Shown here one piece after another: positions 28,479 to 37,995 of a stretch of DNA of 64,000 nucleotides. The notes under the pieces are model-generated. The model did not search any database, was not told the DNA's origin, and saw only the letters and a program-made list of their open reading frames with translations. Origin of the DNA: UBA583 sp964429995 (lineage in GTDB: Archaea; Nanobdellota; Nanobdellia; Woesearchaeales; UBA583); contig CAYSDY010000004.1 in the NCBI GenBank assembly GCA_964429995.1, positions 8,047 to 72,046 on the forward strand. Direction: 5' to 3'. Numbering within the stretch: the stretch's first letter is position 1; every line of letters starts with the position of its first letter. A program made the position numbers and the translations under genes.

Positions 28479-29675
28479 TTACTTGCCACTAACTATTTCA
28501 ACAATGTCCCCAAAATCTAAAACATGTTCTTTTCCAACCATTCTTTTAGTTCTGACATTTATTGCCTTTATAAAATTTTTACCAAAATCAGTATGCAACC
28601 TATAAGCAAAATCTAATGCTGTTGCACTATTATCCATTAAAAAACAATCAGGAAGAACATTTCCAAAACTGTCCTCTAATTTTGAAACTCCTCCAGGAAA
28701 TATTGGCTTCATTTTAAGTAAATCAAAAACTGCACTGTTTATAGACTCTTGAACACCTGTTGATTCCATATTCGCCAATACTTCTTTTATTTTTGCTAAA
28801 CCTTTAATCTGAATATCTTTTAGTTTAGATTCATCAATTATACTAAAAACACTATCACCTGGAATATACTCTATAAGACCTGCTTTTTGTGCCTGTTTTA
28901 AATTCCATTCATATTCAGCAGTAACAGGAATTATTGTATATTTAGGAAATTTATATCTAAGATCCTCAATTTTCTTTTTAAAAAGATTGTTCTCCTGTAA
29001 AACATCACACTTGTTAGCTGCAATAATCATTGGTTTTGTTATTCTTCTTAACTCTTTTGAAAATTCAAAAAGGTTGTTTTCAATATTTGTTTTATTAAGA
29101 TTAAGCGTTGATATTGCACTTAAAATCTGGTTTTCATTTATCTTAAGTCCAGACAAAACCATCCCAAAAGCTACTTCCATTTTCATATCCTGCAGTCTTA
29201 TTTTTTTGCTTATGCTATCCCAGTTCCTTTTTATTATGTTAAAAAACCAAAGATCTATTTCCTCTTCTAAAAATTTTACATCATTAGCTGGATCATAAGA
29301 ATTTATGGGACAAACTTCTCCTTTTTCATTAGTTGCACCAGAAAGATCTATAACATGTATAAGCACATCAGCCTGTCTTAAATCATCTAAAAATTTATTT
29401 CCAAGACCTTTTCCTTCATTAGCACCAGGAACAAGACCTGCAACATCAATAACCTCAATAGGCACGAATCTAAAATCACCAATAACATACCCTTCACGTG
29501 GATTTGAATGTTTTGAAAAATCAATTGCAGGATCTTTTACTTTAACATAACCGATTGCAGAATTTGCATTAATTGTAGTAAAAGGGAAATTCCCCGACTC
29601 AGCATGTGCTAAGGTTAATGCTCTGAAAAATGCTGATTTTCCAACATTAGGTTTACCAACTATACCAACTATCAT
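28479..29675 (-). CDS. Obg-like GTPase/ATPase with TGS domain (YchF/OLA1-related)
   Basis: 398 residues. G1 GKPNVGKSAFF at residue 7, FPFTTINANSAIGYV, G3 DVAGLVPGANEGKGLGNKFLDD, G4 NKCD, and a C-terminal TGS domain (ALDFAYRLHTDFGKNFIKAI). This is the archaeal branch related to YchF, which binds ribosomes and hydrolyses ATP or GTP. Its cellular task in archaea is not settled. TATA TTTATAAA at 29698-29705. Confidence 0.93.
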   Translation of the reverse strand: MIVGIVGKPNVGKSAFFRALTLAHAESGNFPFTTINANSAIGYVKVKDPAIDFSKHSNPREGYVIGDFRFVPIEVIDVAGLVPGANEGKGLGNKFLDDLRQADVLIHVIDLSGATNEKGEVCPINSYDPANDVKFLEEEIDLWFFNIIKRNWDSISKKIRLQDMKMEVAFGMVLSGLKINENQILSAISTLNLNKTNIENNLFEFSKELRRITKPMIIAANKCDVLQENNLFKKKIEDLRYKFPKYTIIPVTAEYEWNLKQAQKAGLIEYIPGDSVFSIIDESKLKDIQIKGLAKIKEVLANMESTGVQESINSAVFDLLKMKPIFPGGVSKLEDSFGNVLPDCFLMDNSATALDFAYRLHTDFGKNFIKAINVRTKRMVGKEHVLDFGDIVEIVSGK

Positions 29676-29697
29676 AAATAATCTAAATAATCCAAAT

Positions 29698-29705
29698 TTT
29701 ATAAA
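29698..29705 (-). promoter_or_regulatory. TATA box of Obg-like GTPase
   Basis: TTTATAAA, 23-30 nt before the ATG at 29675. Confidence 0.5.
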
Positions 29706-29783
29706 ATTTTAGGTATTAAGAATTTAAAAAACCTTATTCTTCTTAAGTTCTATATTAAAATTTTTTATTTCAATTATTCATAT

Positions 29784-31832
29784 TCATAAATCTCTCATGC
29801 TTAATTGTATTTTTGATAATTTAATATCAACAGATAAAACCTTAACTCTCACTTTATCTCCCACTTTAACAACGCTTAAAGGATCTTTTATAAATCCATC
29901 ACTAATCATAGAAATGTGCACCAATCCGTTTTGCTTAACACCTATATCAACAAAAGCTCCAAACTGCATAACATTTCTTACTATGCCATCATAAACAGAA
30001 TCAACTTTAATGTCTTCAATAGAAATATTATTATTAACACTAAGTTTTGCAGTATTCTGCCTTATGTCATATCCTATATTTTCATAAGCTTTCCATATAT
30101 CATCTATTGTAACCTGATTACAATCATTATAATACTCCTTTAAATCCAGTGAAAAATTCTTAATATTATTCTCTATTACATATCTTGCCAGTTTATATTG
30201 TTCTGGATGAATATTTGTATTATCTAATTTTTCATTTGAATCAAAAACACGTAAAAATCCAACAGATTGCTGATATGCCTTATCAGATAAGATTTTCTTA
30301 AGACATTCCCTGTTTTTATATGGTTTGTTTGCAACAATTTTTTTAGCAGTTCTAAGATCAAGGCCTGAAATAAATTTTAAGATATGTATCCCTGATGTAT
30401 TAACATTAATCCCCACAGAATTAACCACATCCTCAACAACATAACTTAATTTTTTTTCAAGTTCTTTTTGATTCATATCATGTTGATACATCCCAACACC
30501 AATACTGCCTACAGGAACTTTTACAAGTTCAGACAAAGGATCTACATACCTTCTTGCAATAGATATAGTTCCTCTATCTGTAGCATCAAGATTTTCAAAT
30601 TCTTCGTTTGCAACATCACTTGCCGAATAAACACTTGCTCCATCCTCATTAACCATTTCAACAACATAATCTTTTAATATTTCATTTGCCTGTAAAGATC
30701 CAGTACCATTACCTAAAGCAATAACATCAAATCTATATTTTTCTTTCAATCTTTTAATTTCATCCAAAAATTCTTGTTTTTTTTCAATATAAACTTTTGA
30801 AAATTCTAAAGGATTCATCTGTTTATCTATTATTGCCAATTTGCAACCTGTTCTAAAACCTGGATCTACTCCTAACACAACTTTTCCATATTCAGGTTTA
30901 ACCATCAAAAGATTCTTAAGATTCATCTGAAAAGTTCTTATACTCTCTATTTCAGCCTTTTCAGTGAGCATGTTTCTTATTTCTGTTTCAATGGATGAAA
31001 AAATTCTATTAAAACCTTCTTTAACACAATATCTAAGTTCATCAGTAACTACTTGATACTTCTCATTTAAACCTTCTAATGCAATAATATCTTTTTTTAA
31101 TTTCACATTTAAAATACCAAGCTTATCTGCTCTGTTAAGAGCAAGAATCTGATAAGCCTTAATTGTTAACACATGTTTTAAAAAAGAATAATAAATCTCA
31201 AATTTAGGTATTTGCCTTAAAATATTTTCAGAAAAACCATTTCTGTTCTCTTTTAACTTTGATTCTATTTCGCCATGTTTTAAGAAATAAGACCTTACAT
31301 ATTCCCTGTTTTTAACATCATCAGCAATTTCTGCAATAACTATATCATTTGCACCCTCAATAATTTCATCTGCAGAATACTTTTGTAAGAGTAAATATGG
31401 AATCTCTATTTTTTTCTGCTCTTTAATCATTAAAGCAACAATTTCAAATCCTTTTTCAATCGCAATTTGTGCTTTTGTCTTTTTTTTTCTTCTATAAATA
31501 GAATATATGTCTTCAACCTGAGAAATAGAAGAACAAAGAATTATTGAATCTTTTAATTCCTGTGTTAACTTTCCTTGTTCATATATCTGATTCATTGCTG
31601 TTTTTTTAAGTTTGAAAAGATTTTCCTCCTTTTCTTTTTTCTCAATTATACTTCTTATCTGTGTTTCACAAAGATTGCCTGTTACCTCCTTACGATATCT
31701 TGCAATAAAAGGAACTGTTGCACAATCCTCAATCAAATTTAAGACATTTTTTACCTGACTCTTTCTAAGGTTTAAAAAATTACTTATTATAGAAACATAA
31801 TCTAAATCATCTAAATCACAATCAACAGTCAT
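29784..31832 (-). CDS. tex: Tex-like RNA-binding protein
   Basis: 682 residues, a little shorter than bacterial Tex (~720-770). Order: N-terminal helical region (VPFIARYRKEVTGNL), a YqgF/RNase H-like core (VVLGVDPGFRTGCKLAIID; ALGNGTGS), the helix-hairpin-helix region (GMYQHDMNQKELEKKL, VVNSVGINVNTSGIHIL) and a C-terminal S1 domain (YDGIVRNVMQFGAFVDIGV). Tex binds nucleic acids and is linked to transcription in bacteria. It is uncommon in archaea and suggests transfer. TATA TTTATAAA at 31855-31862. Confidence 0.95.
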   Translation of the reverse strand: MTVDCDLDDLDYVSIISNFLNLRKSQVKNVLNLIEDCATVPFIARYRKEVTGNLCETQIRSIIEKKEKEENLFKLKKTAMNQIYEQGKLTQELKDSIILCSSISQVEDIYSIYRRKKKTKAQIAIEKGFEIVALMIKEQKKIEIPYLLLQKYSADEIIEGANDIVIAEIADDVKNREYVRSYFLKHGEIESKLKENRNGFSENILRQIPKFEIYYSFLKHVLTIKAYQILALNRADKLGILNVKLKKDIIALEGLNEKYQVVTDELRYCVKEGFNRIFSSIETEIRNMLTEKAEIESIRTFQMNLKNLLMVKPEYGKVVLGVDPGFRTGCKLAIIDKQMNPLEFSKVYIEKKQEFLDEIKRLKEKYRFDVIALGNGTGSLQANEILKDYVVEMVNEDGASVYSASDVANEEFENLDATDRGTISIARRYVDPLSELVKVPVGSIGVGMYQHDMNQKELEKKLSYVVEDVVNSVGINVNTSGIHILKFISGLDLRTAKKIVANKPYKNRECLKKILSDKAYQQSVGFLRVFDSNEKLDNTNIHPEQYKLARYVIENNIKNFSLDLKEYYNDCNQVTIDDIWKAYENIGYDIRQNTAKLSVNNNISIEDIKVDSVYDGIVRNVMQFGAFVDIGVKQNGLVHISMISDGFIKDPLSVVKVGDKVRVKVLSVDIKLSKIQLSMRDL

Positions 31833-31854
31833 AAAATAATATTATCACAAACTG

Positions 31855-31862
31855 TTTATAAA
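31855..31862 (-). promoter_or_regulatory. TATA box of tex
   Basis: TTTATAAA, 23-30 nt before the ATG at 31832. Confidence 0.5.
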
Positions 31863-31892
31863 TATTAATCAGTTAATTAGAAAAAATAAAAA

Positions 31893-33335
31893 TTAATTAT
31901 TTGTTAAAAAATCAGAAATCTTGTAAACCTCAAGCATATTAGTATTTCCCTGTTTAAGTTTTATATGACCTGCTGTAATAACTATAATATCATTTTCGCC
32001 AAATTCTTTAGTATTATATTTATCAATAACTAGTTTTTCAATCATCTGATCATAACCACAAATTTCCTTATCACAATCAAATTCAAAATAGACAGGAAAT
32101 ACTCCTCTTGATAATTGTAATTGCCTTAATACTGTATAATTTCTTGTAAGTGCGTAAATAGGACACTTGCTTTTAAATCTTGCAACTTTTCTTGCGGTAA
32201 AACCACTCTCTGTAGGTGTTATTATAGCCTTAGCATTTAATGTTTTTGCAGCAACAGATGCTGAAAGTGTAACAAAAGTTGATATTGGATATTTAAATTT
32301 AGCAAGATTACCAAAAGAATTTTCAGATAATTTTGAAACAACATCCATATCATAATTCTTAGCAATTTTTGTCATCACTGCAACAGCTTTTACAGGATAT
32401 TTCCCAGATGCAGTTTCTCCTGAAAGCATTACAGCATCAGCTCCTTGCAAAATAGCACTAGCAACATCTGAAACTTCAGCCCTTGTAGGTCTTGGATTAA
32501 TTTTCATACTCTCAAGCATCTGAGTTGCAACGATTACAGGTTTACCAAAATAATTACATTTTTCTATTATTTCCATCTGCACTTTAGGAACAGCTTCTAA
32601 AGGCATTTCAACACCCAAATCTCCTCTTGCAACCATTATTGCTGATGATGCAGAAATAATTTCATCTATATTTTTAACAGCATCTGCATGTTCTATCTTT
32701 GAAATAATTCTTATATTTGAATCATTTTTTAATAAAAATTCTTTTAATTCTAAAACTTCTTGTGCATTTCTTACAAAAGATGCAGCAATATAATCAATAT
32801 TATGTTTTATTCCAAATTTTATATCTTCAACATCTTTTTCTGAAAGAAATGGAATCTCAACATTATGTCCCCATATTGATACTGTTTTTCTTGATCCCAA
32901 AATTCCACCATTTAAAACTTTAACTAAAAGTTCATCATTACTAACTTCTACTACCTCACACTCTATCAATCCATCATCAATAAGCACCTTATTGCCTACA
33001 GAAACTTTTTCAAGTTTTGCATAGTTGATATGAATCATCTTCTCATTACCTAAAACATCTTTTTTTGTAAGTATAAGTTCTTGATTTTCTTTAAGAATAA
33101 TCTCTCCTGATTCTATTTTTCCAGTTCTTATTTCTGGTCCTTTAGTATCAAGTAATATAGCTATCTCATTAGAAACTTCTCTTATGTTTGATATTAATTT
33201 TTCAAAATAATCGTAATCTCCATGAGAAAAATTAAGTCTTGCAACATTCATTCCTGCCTTATACAAACTCCTTATTACATCAACACTATCTGTTGAAGGT
33301 CCTAAGGTTGCAACAATTTTTGTAAATTTTTCCAT
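31893..33335 (-). CDS. pyk: Pyruvate kinase
   Basis: 480 residues. TKIVATLGPSTDSVDVI at the N terminus, GMNVARLNFSHGDY, DTKGPEIRTG, the B-domain barrel (IDDGLIECEVVEV), the catalytic ISKIEHADAVKNIDEI, MVARGDLGVEMPLE and GADAVMLSGETASGKYP. It makes ATP and pyruvate from phosphoenolpyruvate at the end of glycolysis, and it is the only glycolytic gene in the window. The C-terminal alpha/beta regulatory domain is present. Confidence 0.98.
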   Translation of the reverse strand: MEKFTKIVATLGPSTDSVDVIRSLYKAGMNVARLNFSHGDYDYFEKLISNIREVSNEIAILLDTKGPEIRTGKIESGEIILKENQELILTKKDVLGNEKMIHINYAKLEKVSVGNKVLIDDGLIECEVVEVSNDELLVKVLNGGILGSRKTVSIWGHNVEIPFLSEKDVEDIKFGIKHNIDYIAASFVRNAQEVLELKEFLLKNDSNIRIISKIEHADAVKNIDEIISASSAIMVARGDLGVEMPLEAVPKVQMEIIEKCNYFGKPVIVATQMLESMKINPRPTRAEVSDVASAILQGADAVMLSGETASGKYPVKAVAVMTKIAKNYDMDVVSKLSENSFGNLAKFKYPISTFVTLSASVAAKTLNAKAIITPTESGFTARKVARFKSKCPIYALTRNYTVLRQLQLSRGVFPVYFEFDCDKEICGYDQMIEKLVIDKYNTKEFGENDIIVITAGHIKLKQGNTNMLEVYKISDFLTNN

Positions 33336-33422
33336 TCAATTATAGATAAAATAGAAATATGCTTAAAAAACTTAGCCTTACATATAATGTTTTATAAAAT
33401 TTTTATATTTAATATTACAAAC

Positions 33423-34589
33423 CTAACACATTCTATCAAATGCTATTGCAGGAAATACTGTAAGTATTATTCCCATAAGAACTATAGCAGAAAATATATC
33501 ATTACTTATAAGCCCACTACTTCTTGCAACTTCAGCAATAATCATTTCAATAGCCCCTTTTGTACTCATTCCTAAGCCTATAAGAAAACCATTTTTGAAT
33601 TTATCATGTACAATATAGCTTCCTAAAAGGCTTGCAAACATTTTTGAGGAAAAACCTATCAAGGCTAATGATATCCCAAGCAATGGATTTTTTAATATCA
33701 ATTCAATAGACATATTATAACCAATCCAAAAAAAGAATATATAACTTAAAAATCCAAATGATATTGATTTTATGAATTTGTTTATCATATATTCATCTCT
33801 TATTCCCTTCTTTCCCTGTCTTGATAAAGAAATATTTATCATAATACCTGCAACTATTGCACCAACCGAAAAATCAAGACCTATGTAATTAGAAAAACTT
33901 GCAAGACCTAAAACAAAAATCAATGCAAGTGTAAAAACATTATAGTAATTATCCTTCTCATGAGACATAAATATTTTTCCAAGAAAATTAACAACATTTT
34001 TAAAAAAAATATGAGCAATTAAAATAGCAATCACTCCTAAAAGAATAGGCTGAAAAGCCAAAAAAGAAAAAGTATTAATGCTAATTATAAATGAAATAAT
34101 AACTAACAACAATATCCCCATCATATCATCAATCATACCAGCAGCAATTATAACCTCACCCGTTTTACTCTTTGAAAGTCTTTTCTCTTCAAGCAATACA
34201 GTCATTATCCCTTCAGCTGTAATAGATAAGGTTGATGCTATTACAAAACTCACAATAAGACTATATGAAAGATAATAAAAAGAATATACAAACCCAAAAA
34301 AAAATGACATAAAAAATGCCAAAAAAGCAATCAATAAAGTTTCTTTTTTTTGTTTTTTTACCCCTTTTATGTCTATTTCAAGACCGATATAAAACAAAAG
34401 CAATATTATCCCAAGATTAGATAATAATTCTATTACATACAAATAATCAGAAAAAAGATCTTTTCTAAAACTAAAACAAAAACCAACAAAAATAGGAGCC
34501 AAAACTTTTGGTAATTTTATTTTTTCAAAAATATGAGATAGTAAAAAAGAAAGTAATATTATGAAAAATACCATCATAACAAAATCCAT
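33423..34589 (-). CDS. Cation:proton antiporter (CPA2/KefB-like)
   Basis: 388 residues, about 12-13 membrane helices and no C-terminal RCK/TrkA domain. The transport-site signature is AAGMIDDMMGILLL (double Asp in the sixth helix region), with GIILLLFYIGLEIDIKGVKK before it and GLGMSTKGAIEMIIAEVA near the end, typical of the family. It exchanges Na+ or K+ for protons across the cell membrane. Single gene, convergent with nothing and 107 bp from the restriction-modification pair. Confidence 0.9.
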   Translation of the reverse strand: MDFVMMVFFIILLSFLLSHIFEKIKLPKVLAPIFVGFCFSFRKDLFSDYLYVIELLSNLGIILLLFYIGLEIDIKGVKKQKKETLLIAFLAFFMSFFFGFVYSFYYLSYSLIVSFVIASTLSITAEGIMTVLLEEKRLSKSKTGEVIIAAGMIDDMMGILLLVIISFIISINTFSFLAFQPILLGVIAILIAHIFFKNVVNFLGKIFMSHEKDNYYNVFTLALIFVLGLASFSNYIGLDFSVGAIVAGIMINISLSRQGKKGIRDEYMINKFIKSISFGFLSYIFFFWIGYNMSIELILKNPLLGISLALIGFSSKMFASLLGSYIVHDKFKNGFLIGLGMSTKGAIEMIIAEVARSSGLISNDIFSAIVLMGIILTVFPAIAFDRMC

Positions 34590-34695
34590 AAAAATTAAAC
34601 ATTAACACGAATAAAAAACAATTGTAACCATTTTAAAAGAATAATTTTTAAAAAATTAACAAAATATATAAATATTATACATTGCATATACTAAT

Positions 34696-35727
34696 ATGAA
34701 AGAAAATTTTAAATTTATTGATCTTTTTGCAGGAATTGGTGGTTTTAGAATTGCTTTAGAGGATTTTGGTCATAAATGTGTATTTTCTTCCGAATGGGAC
34801 AAATATGCTCAACAAACATATAAAGAAAATTTTAATGAAATACCAAAGGGAGATATTACTCAGATTTCTGAAATTGATATACCAAAACACGAAATTATTT
34901 GTGCAGGATTTCCATGTCAGGCATTTAGTATTTCTGGAAAACAAAAAGGTTTTGAGGATATAAGAGGAACATTATTTTTTGACATTTTAAGAATTGCAAA
35001 TTATCATAAACCTAAGGTTTTATTTTTAGAAAATGTAAAAAATTTAACTAAACATAAAAATGGAGACACTTTAAATACCATTGTTGACAAACTAGAAGAA
35101 TTAGGTTATAATGTTTTTTATGACATTTTAAAAGCAAGTAATTATGGCGTACCTCAAGCAAGAGAAAGAGTTTATTTTGTTTGTTTTAGAAAAGATTTAA
35201 AAATAAATAATTTTACATTCCCAAAGCCAATTAATAAAAAAATTTTTGTAAAAGACATTTTAGAATCATCAGTAGATAATATTTTCTTTATTAATAGAAA
35301 TGATATTGAATTTTGGAAGAAAGAAGAATCACCACAATTAAAACCTATTCAAATTGGCAAAATTAATAAAGGTGGTCAAGGAGAAAGGATTTATAGTATA
35401 AATGGACATGGGATAACATTGTCTGCTTATGGTGGAGGTATCGCTGGCAAAACTGGTGCTTATTTAGTAAATGGCAAAATTAGAAGATTAACTCCAAGAG
35501 AATGTGCAAGACTTCAAGGTTTTCCTGATACTTTTAAAATCCCTGTTTCAAGAAGTCAAGCATATAAACAATTTGGTAATAGTGTTTCTGTACCTGTTTT
35601 AAAATTAATTTTTGAAAAAATAAATAAGATTTTATTAGGAGAAATTGTTGAAAAATCATTATTAGATTATGAAATAAAAATTGAACAACCTTTAAACAAT
35701 GAAACACATTTATTTTTGAATTATTAA
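34696..35727 (+). CDS. DNA (cytosine-5) methyltransferase, predicted GCGC-specific
   Basis: 343 residues with the m5C motifs in order: FIDLFAGIGGFRIAL (I), SEWDKYAQQTYKENF (II), GFPCQAFSISGKQKG with catalytic Cys74 (IV), FLENVKNL (VI), YGVPQARERVYFV (VIII), RLTPRECARLQGFPD (IX) and YKQFGNSVSVPV (X). It partners with the endonuclease gene that starts 1 bp after its stop. Because that partner looks like HinP1I, the target is predicted to be GCGC; the recognition domain alone does not prove this. Codons end in T more often than in neighbouring genes, consistent with transfer. Confidence 0.96.
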   Translation: MKENFKFIDLFAGIGGFRIALEDFGHKCVFSSEWDKYAQQTYKENFNEIPKGDITQISEIDIPKHEIICAGFPCQAFSISGKQKGFEDIRGTLFFDILRIANYHKPKVLFLENVKNLTKHKNGDTLNTIVDKLEELGYNVFYDILKASNYGVPQARERVYFVCFRKDLKINNFTFPKPINKKIFVKDILESSVDNIFFINRNDIEFWKKEESPQLKPIQIGKINKGGQGERIYSINGHGITLSAYGGGIAGKTGAYLVNGKIRRLTPRECARLQGFPDTFKIPVSRSQAYKQFGNSVSVPVLKLIFEKINKILLGEIVEKSLLDYEIKIEQPLNNETHLFLNY

Positions 35728-35728
35728 A

Positions 35729-36484
35729 ATGGATTTAAATAAAAAAGTTAAATTAGGTTCTAAAACTGCTAAAAATGGTTTTAGAAATGAAGAAGATATA
35801 ATTATTAAGTTTAATAATTGGAAACAACATACTGATGCTCAAAATTGGTTACAAATCATGAAATATAATTTAGATGAAATAGAATATGTTAAAGCAATAA
35901 AAATTAAGGGAAGCTATAAAACTGATGTTCAAGTTCAAATTTCAATTAAGTTAAAAGAAAGCATCGACTGTAAAAATTTATCTGTTAAACTAGTTAGTAA
36001 TCCTTCAGGTTTTAATCAGATAGATAAAAGATGGATTGATAAATATGTTGAACTTTGGAATATTCCAGAAAATATTGTAAAGTTATTAAAATTATTTACT
36101 GGAGAATTAGAACCATGTAAAAAAAATGTAAGAGATAAAAGAAGAATGTTCTTAGATGAAATGTCTGATGAAGAACAAAATCTTATTTTAAGTTTTTTTA
36201 GAGAAAACAAAATATTAATCATTTCAGATATCTTAAAAGGAAGAGATAAATTTACTGCTGATTGGATGTTAGTAATTTTGAAAAAAAAAATAAATTCATA
36301 CGAATGGGCATTAAAAGATATAAATACTGTTATGAACATTTATGGTAAAGATGAAATTAAAGTTACTAATAATGGTAGTTTAAAAATAGGTAGTATTACA
36401 ATGCAAAGAAAAGGAGGTGATGGTGGAAGAAATTCTGCAAAAATGTTACAATTTAAAATAAATCCTTGTTTACTTTTTGATTAA
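35729..36484 (+). CDS. Type II restriction endonuclease, HinP1I-like
   Basis: 251 residues, close to the size of R.HinP1I. Strong collinear similarity as I recall that enzyme: LGSKTAKNGFRNEEDI, NWKQHTDAQNW, NLDEIEYVKAI, KTDVQVQ, VKLVSNPSGFNQIDKRW, FTGELEPC, DKRRMF, ITMQRKGGDGGRNSAKML, FKINPCLLFD. Likely active-site residues are Asp66 and Lys87 on the PD-(D/E)xK fold. HinP1I cuts G^CGC. It forms a typical restriction-modification pair with the upstream methyltransferase (1-bp gap, same strand), so both genes are probably one transcript. Confidence 0.9.
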   Translation: MDLNKKVKLGSKTAKNGFRNEEDIIIKFNNWKQHTDAQNWLQIMKYNLDEIEYVKAIKIKGSYKTDVQVQISIKLKESIDCKNLSVKLVSNPSGFNQIDKRWIDKYVELWNIPENIVKLLKLFTGELEPCKKNVRDKRRMFLDEMSDEEQNLILSFFRENKILIISDILKGRDKFTADWMLVILKKKINSYEWALKDINTVMNIYGKDEIKVTNNGSLKIGSITMQRKGGDGGRNSAKMLQFKINPCLLFD

Positions 36485-36629
36485 AAATAACTAAATAAAT
36501 TTTCTTTAAAGTGAATGATTTTATCTCTATATTTGGTAAGTTTATGCCTTTACGTTTATGTAATAAAATAAAATCATATAAATTCCTGTTTTTACAAATA
36601 TTTTTAAAGATAATATAACATAGAAACCT

Positions 36630-37211
36630 ATGCAATCTAAGTTAAAATTAGAAGAATCAATAAAAAAGCTCTATTTTAGCAGAAGATTAGAACAACTTGC
36701 TGAATACGATTTTAATCGTATTTTAACCATAAATCAAAACGAGGGATGCTTTACTACATCACATAATCGTAAAAATATAATAGCAACATCTCAAATAAAA
36801 GATAGTGTAGCACTCTTTGGATACTGTAAAACACTAGGTACAGGTTTTATATGTCACATAGGAGAAAAACAAAGAAACAATAACAAAGAACACAATGCTG
36901 AAAGTATAACAAATAGTTTATTAAATATTATACACTATTTTGGCACATGCCAATATTTAAAAGAAACAGCAATATATAAAGCAAAAATATTTCAAGGAAA
37001 TGCAAATGGTGTCTGGCGTGATACAATAGAATTTATATCATACTTTAATTATCGTTGGCAAGATATAACAATTTTGATAGATACAATAGAAATTTCAGAG
37101 AATTCTTCAATAAACTTAGCTTTAGACACAAGAACAGGACAATACTTCAGACACGATACAAATGCAAAAAGCACACAAAATAGTATACATAACATAATAT
37201 GGAAAATATAA
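36630..37211 (+). CDS. Hypothetical protein downstream of the R-M pair
   Basis: 193 residues, soluble, not recognised. The middle part (KDSVALFGYCKTLGTGFICH) places a Cys and a His in a way loosely reminiscent of CheD-type glutamine deamidases, but the rest does not match and I would not assign it. It follows the restriction gene by 145 bp on the same strand, yet its codons are A-rich like the host genes, so it may not belong to the R-M cassette. Converges on rpl14e with an 8-bp gap. Confidence 0.6.
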   Translation: MQSKLKLEESIKKLYFSRRLEQLAEYDFNRILTINQNEGCFTTSHNRKNIIATSQIKDSVALFGYCKTLGTGFICHIGEKQRNNNKEHNAESITNSLLNIIHYFGTCQYLKETAIYKAKIFQGNANGVWRDTIEFISYFNYRWQDITILIDTIEISENSSINLALDTRTGQYFRHDTNAKSTQNSIHNIIWKI

Positions 37212-37219
37212 AATAAATT

Positions 37220-37471
37220 TTATTCATTAACTTTTTTTTTAACTTCAATGCCTTCTTTCTCAAACAAAGCAAGAACTTCAGCTGTTAAAGCACCTTTTTT
37301 AATTTTAAGAACTTTTGACAAAGGCTCAATATGAAGTTTATTAACTTTTTTCCTTCTTGTATTTCCATCAACTATAACAAAGTTATTATCAACTTCCTCA
37401 ACCACAACACAATACTGCATTGCATCTCTTCCTGCTGTTTTAACGCATAATCTTCCTATTTCAAATACCAT
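37220..37471 (-). CDS. rpl14e: Ribosomal protein L14e
   Basis: 83 residues, a normal archaeal length. EIGRLCVKTAGRDAMQYCVV then VDNNFVIVDGNTRRKKVN and LHIEPLSKVLKI are the L14e/eL14 KOW-like barrel. It is an archaeal and eukaryotic large-subunit protein absent from bacteria, which supports an archaeal origin for the window. Confidence 0.93.
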   Translation of the reverse strand: MVFEIGRLCVKTAGRDAMQYCVVVEEVDNNFVIVDGNTRRKKVNKLHIEPLSKVLKIKKGALTAEVLALFEKEGIEVKKKVNE

Positions 37472-37563
37472 TTTGAGTCACCTACAAAACAAATCTTAAT
37501 AAACTTACCAAGACTAGTTCTAAAAAACATTAATCAAGGTTCATTTATAAAATTAATCAGAAA

Positions 37564-37757
37564 ATCAAGAATACGGCAAGACTTAGGATTTGCAAAGTCA
37601 CTTCGTTCGTTGATTTGCTTTACAAACAACTAAAGTTCAAATCCCTTATAGAATAATAAAATCAAGAATACGGCAAGACTTAGGATTTGCAAAGTCACTT
37701 CGTTCGTTGGTTTGCTTTACAAACAACTAAAGTTCAAATCCCTTATAGAATAATAAA
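37564..37757 (+). repeat. 97-bp tandem repeat, two full copies, beside tRNA-Ser
   Basis: Two near-perfect 97-bp copies (37564-37660 and 37661-37757; one clear change, ttgatttgc versus ttggtttgc). A third copy starts at 37758 but continues as the real tRNA-Ser 3' end. Each copy begins with ATCAAGAATACGGCAAGACT, identical to the downstream flank plus acceptor strand of tRNA-Ser. Inside each copy, GGATTTG near the start pairs with CAAATCC near the end, and a GCAAA/TTTGC stem brackets CTTCGTTCG, so the unit can form a long hairpin. It is not coding. Confidence 0.85.
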
Positions 37758-37767
37758 ATCAAGAATA

Positions 37768-37850
37768 CGGCAAGACTGGGATTTGAACCCAGAATCCCAT
37801 ACGGGACATCCTTTCCAGGGATGCGGAATACCGGATTATCCGACCTTGCC
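37768..37850 (-). tRNA. tRNA-Ser (GGA)
   Basis: 83 nt, class II. The acceptor stem GGCAAGG pairs with TCTTGCC; the anticodon stem CATCC/GGATG encloses the loop CTGGAAA, giving anticodon GGA; a long variable arm (TCCCGTATGGGA) precedes the T arm CTGGGTTCAAATCCCAG. The discriminator is G. CCA is not encoded. The 3' flank is the start of the 97-bp repeat family. Confidence 0.95.
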
Positions 37851-37995
37851 ACACATAAAAAGAGCAGTTTCGATAATACCAAAAATATAATCATACCGCT
37901 TTAATAAAATAAAATTTGTTTCAATTTAAATAATTTGCTAAAATTGTCAATATAAAATAAAATACATTTATAAAAACTCTGATTTTAAAAAGATT

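Noticed and set aside
36630..37211. CheD-like deamidase
   Set aside because: Only one loose Cys/His stretch fits; the rest does not match, so left as hypothetical.
37687..37890. 67-residue + strand frame over the repeat and tRNA
   Set aside because: It covers the tRNA-Ser gene and the non-coding repeat; not a protein gene.
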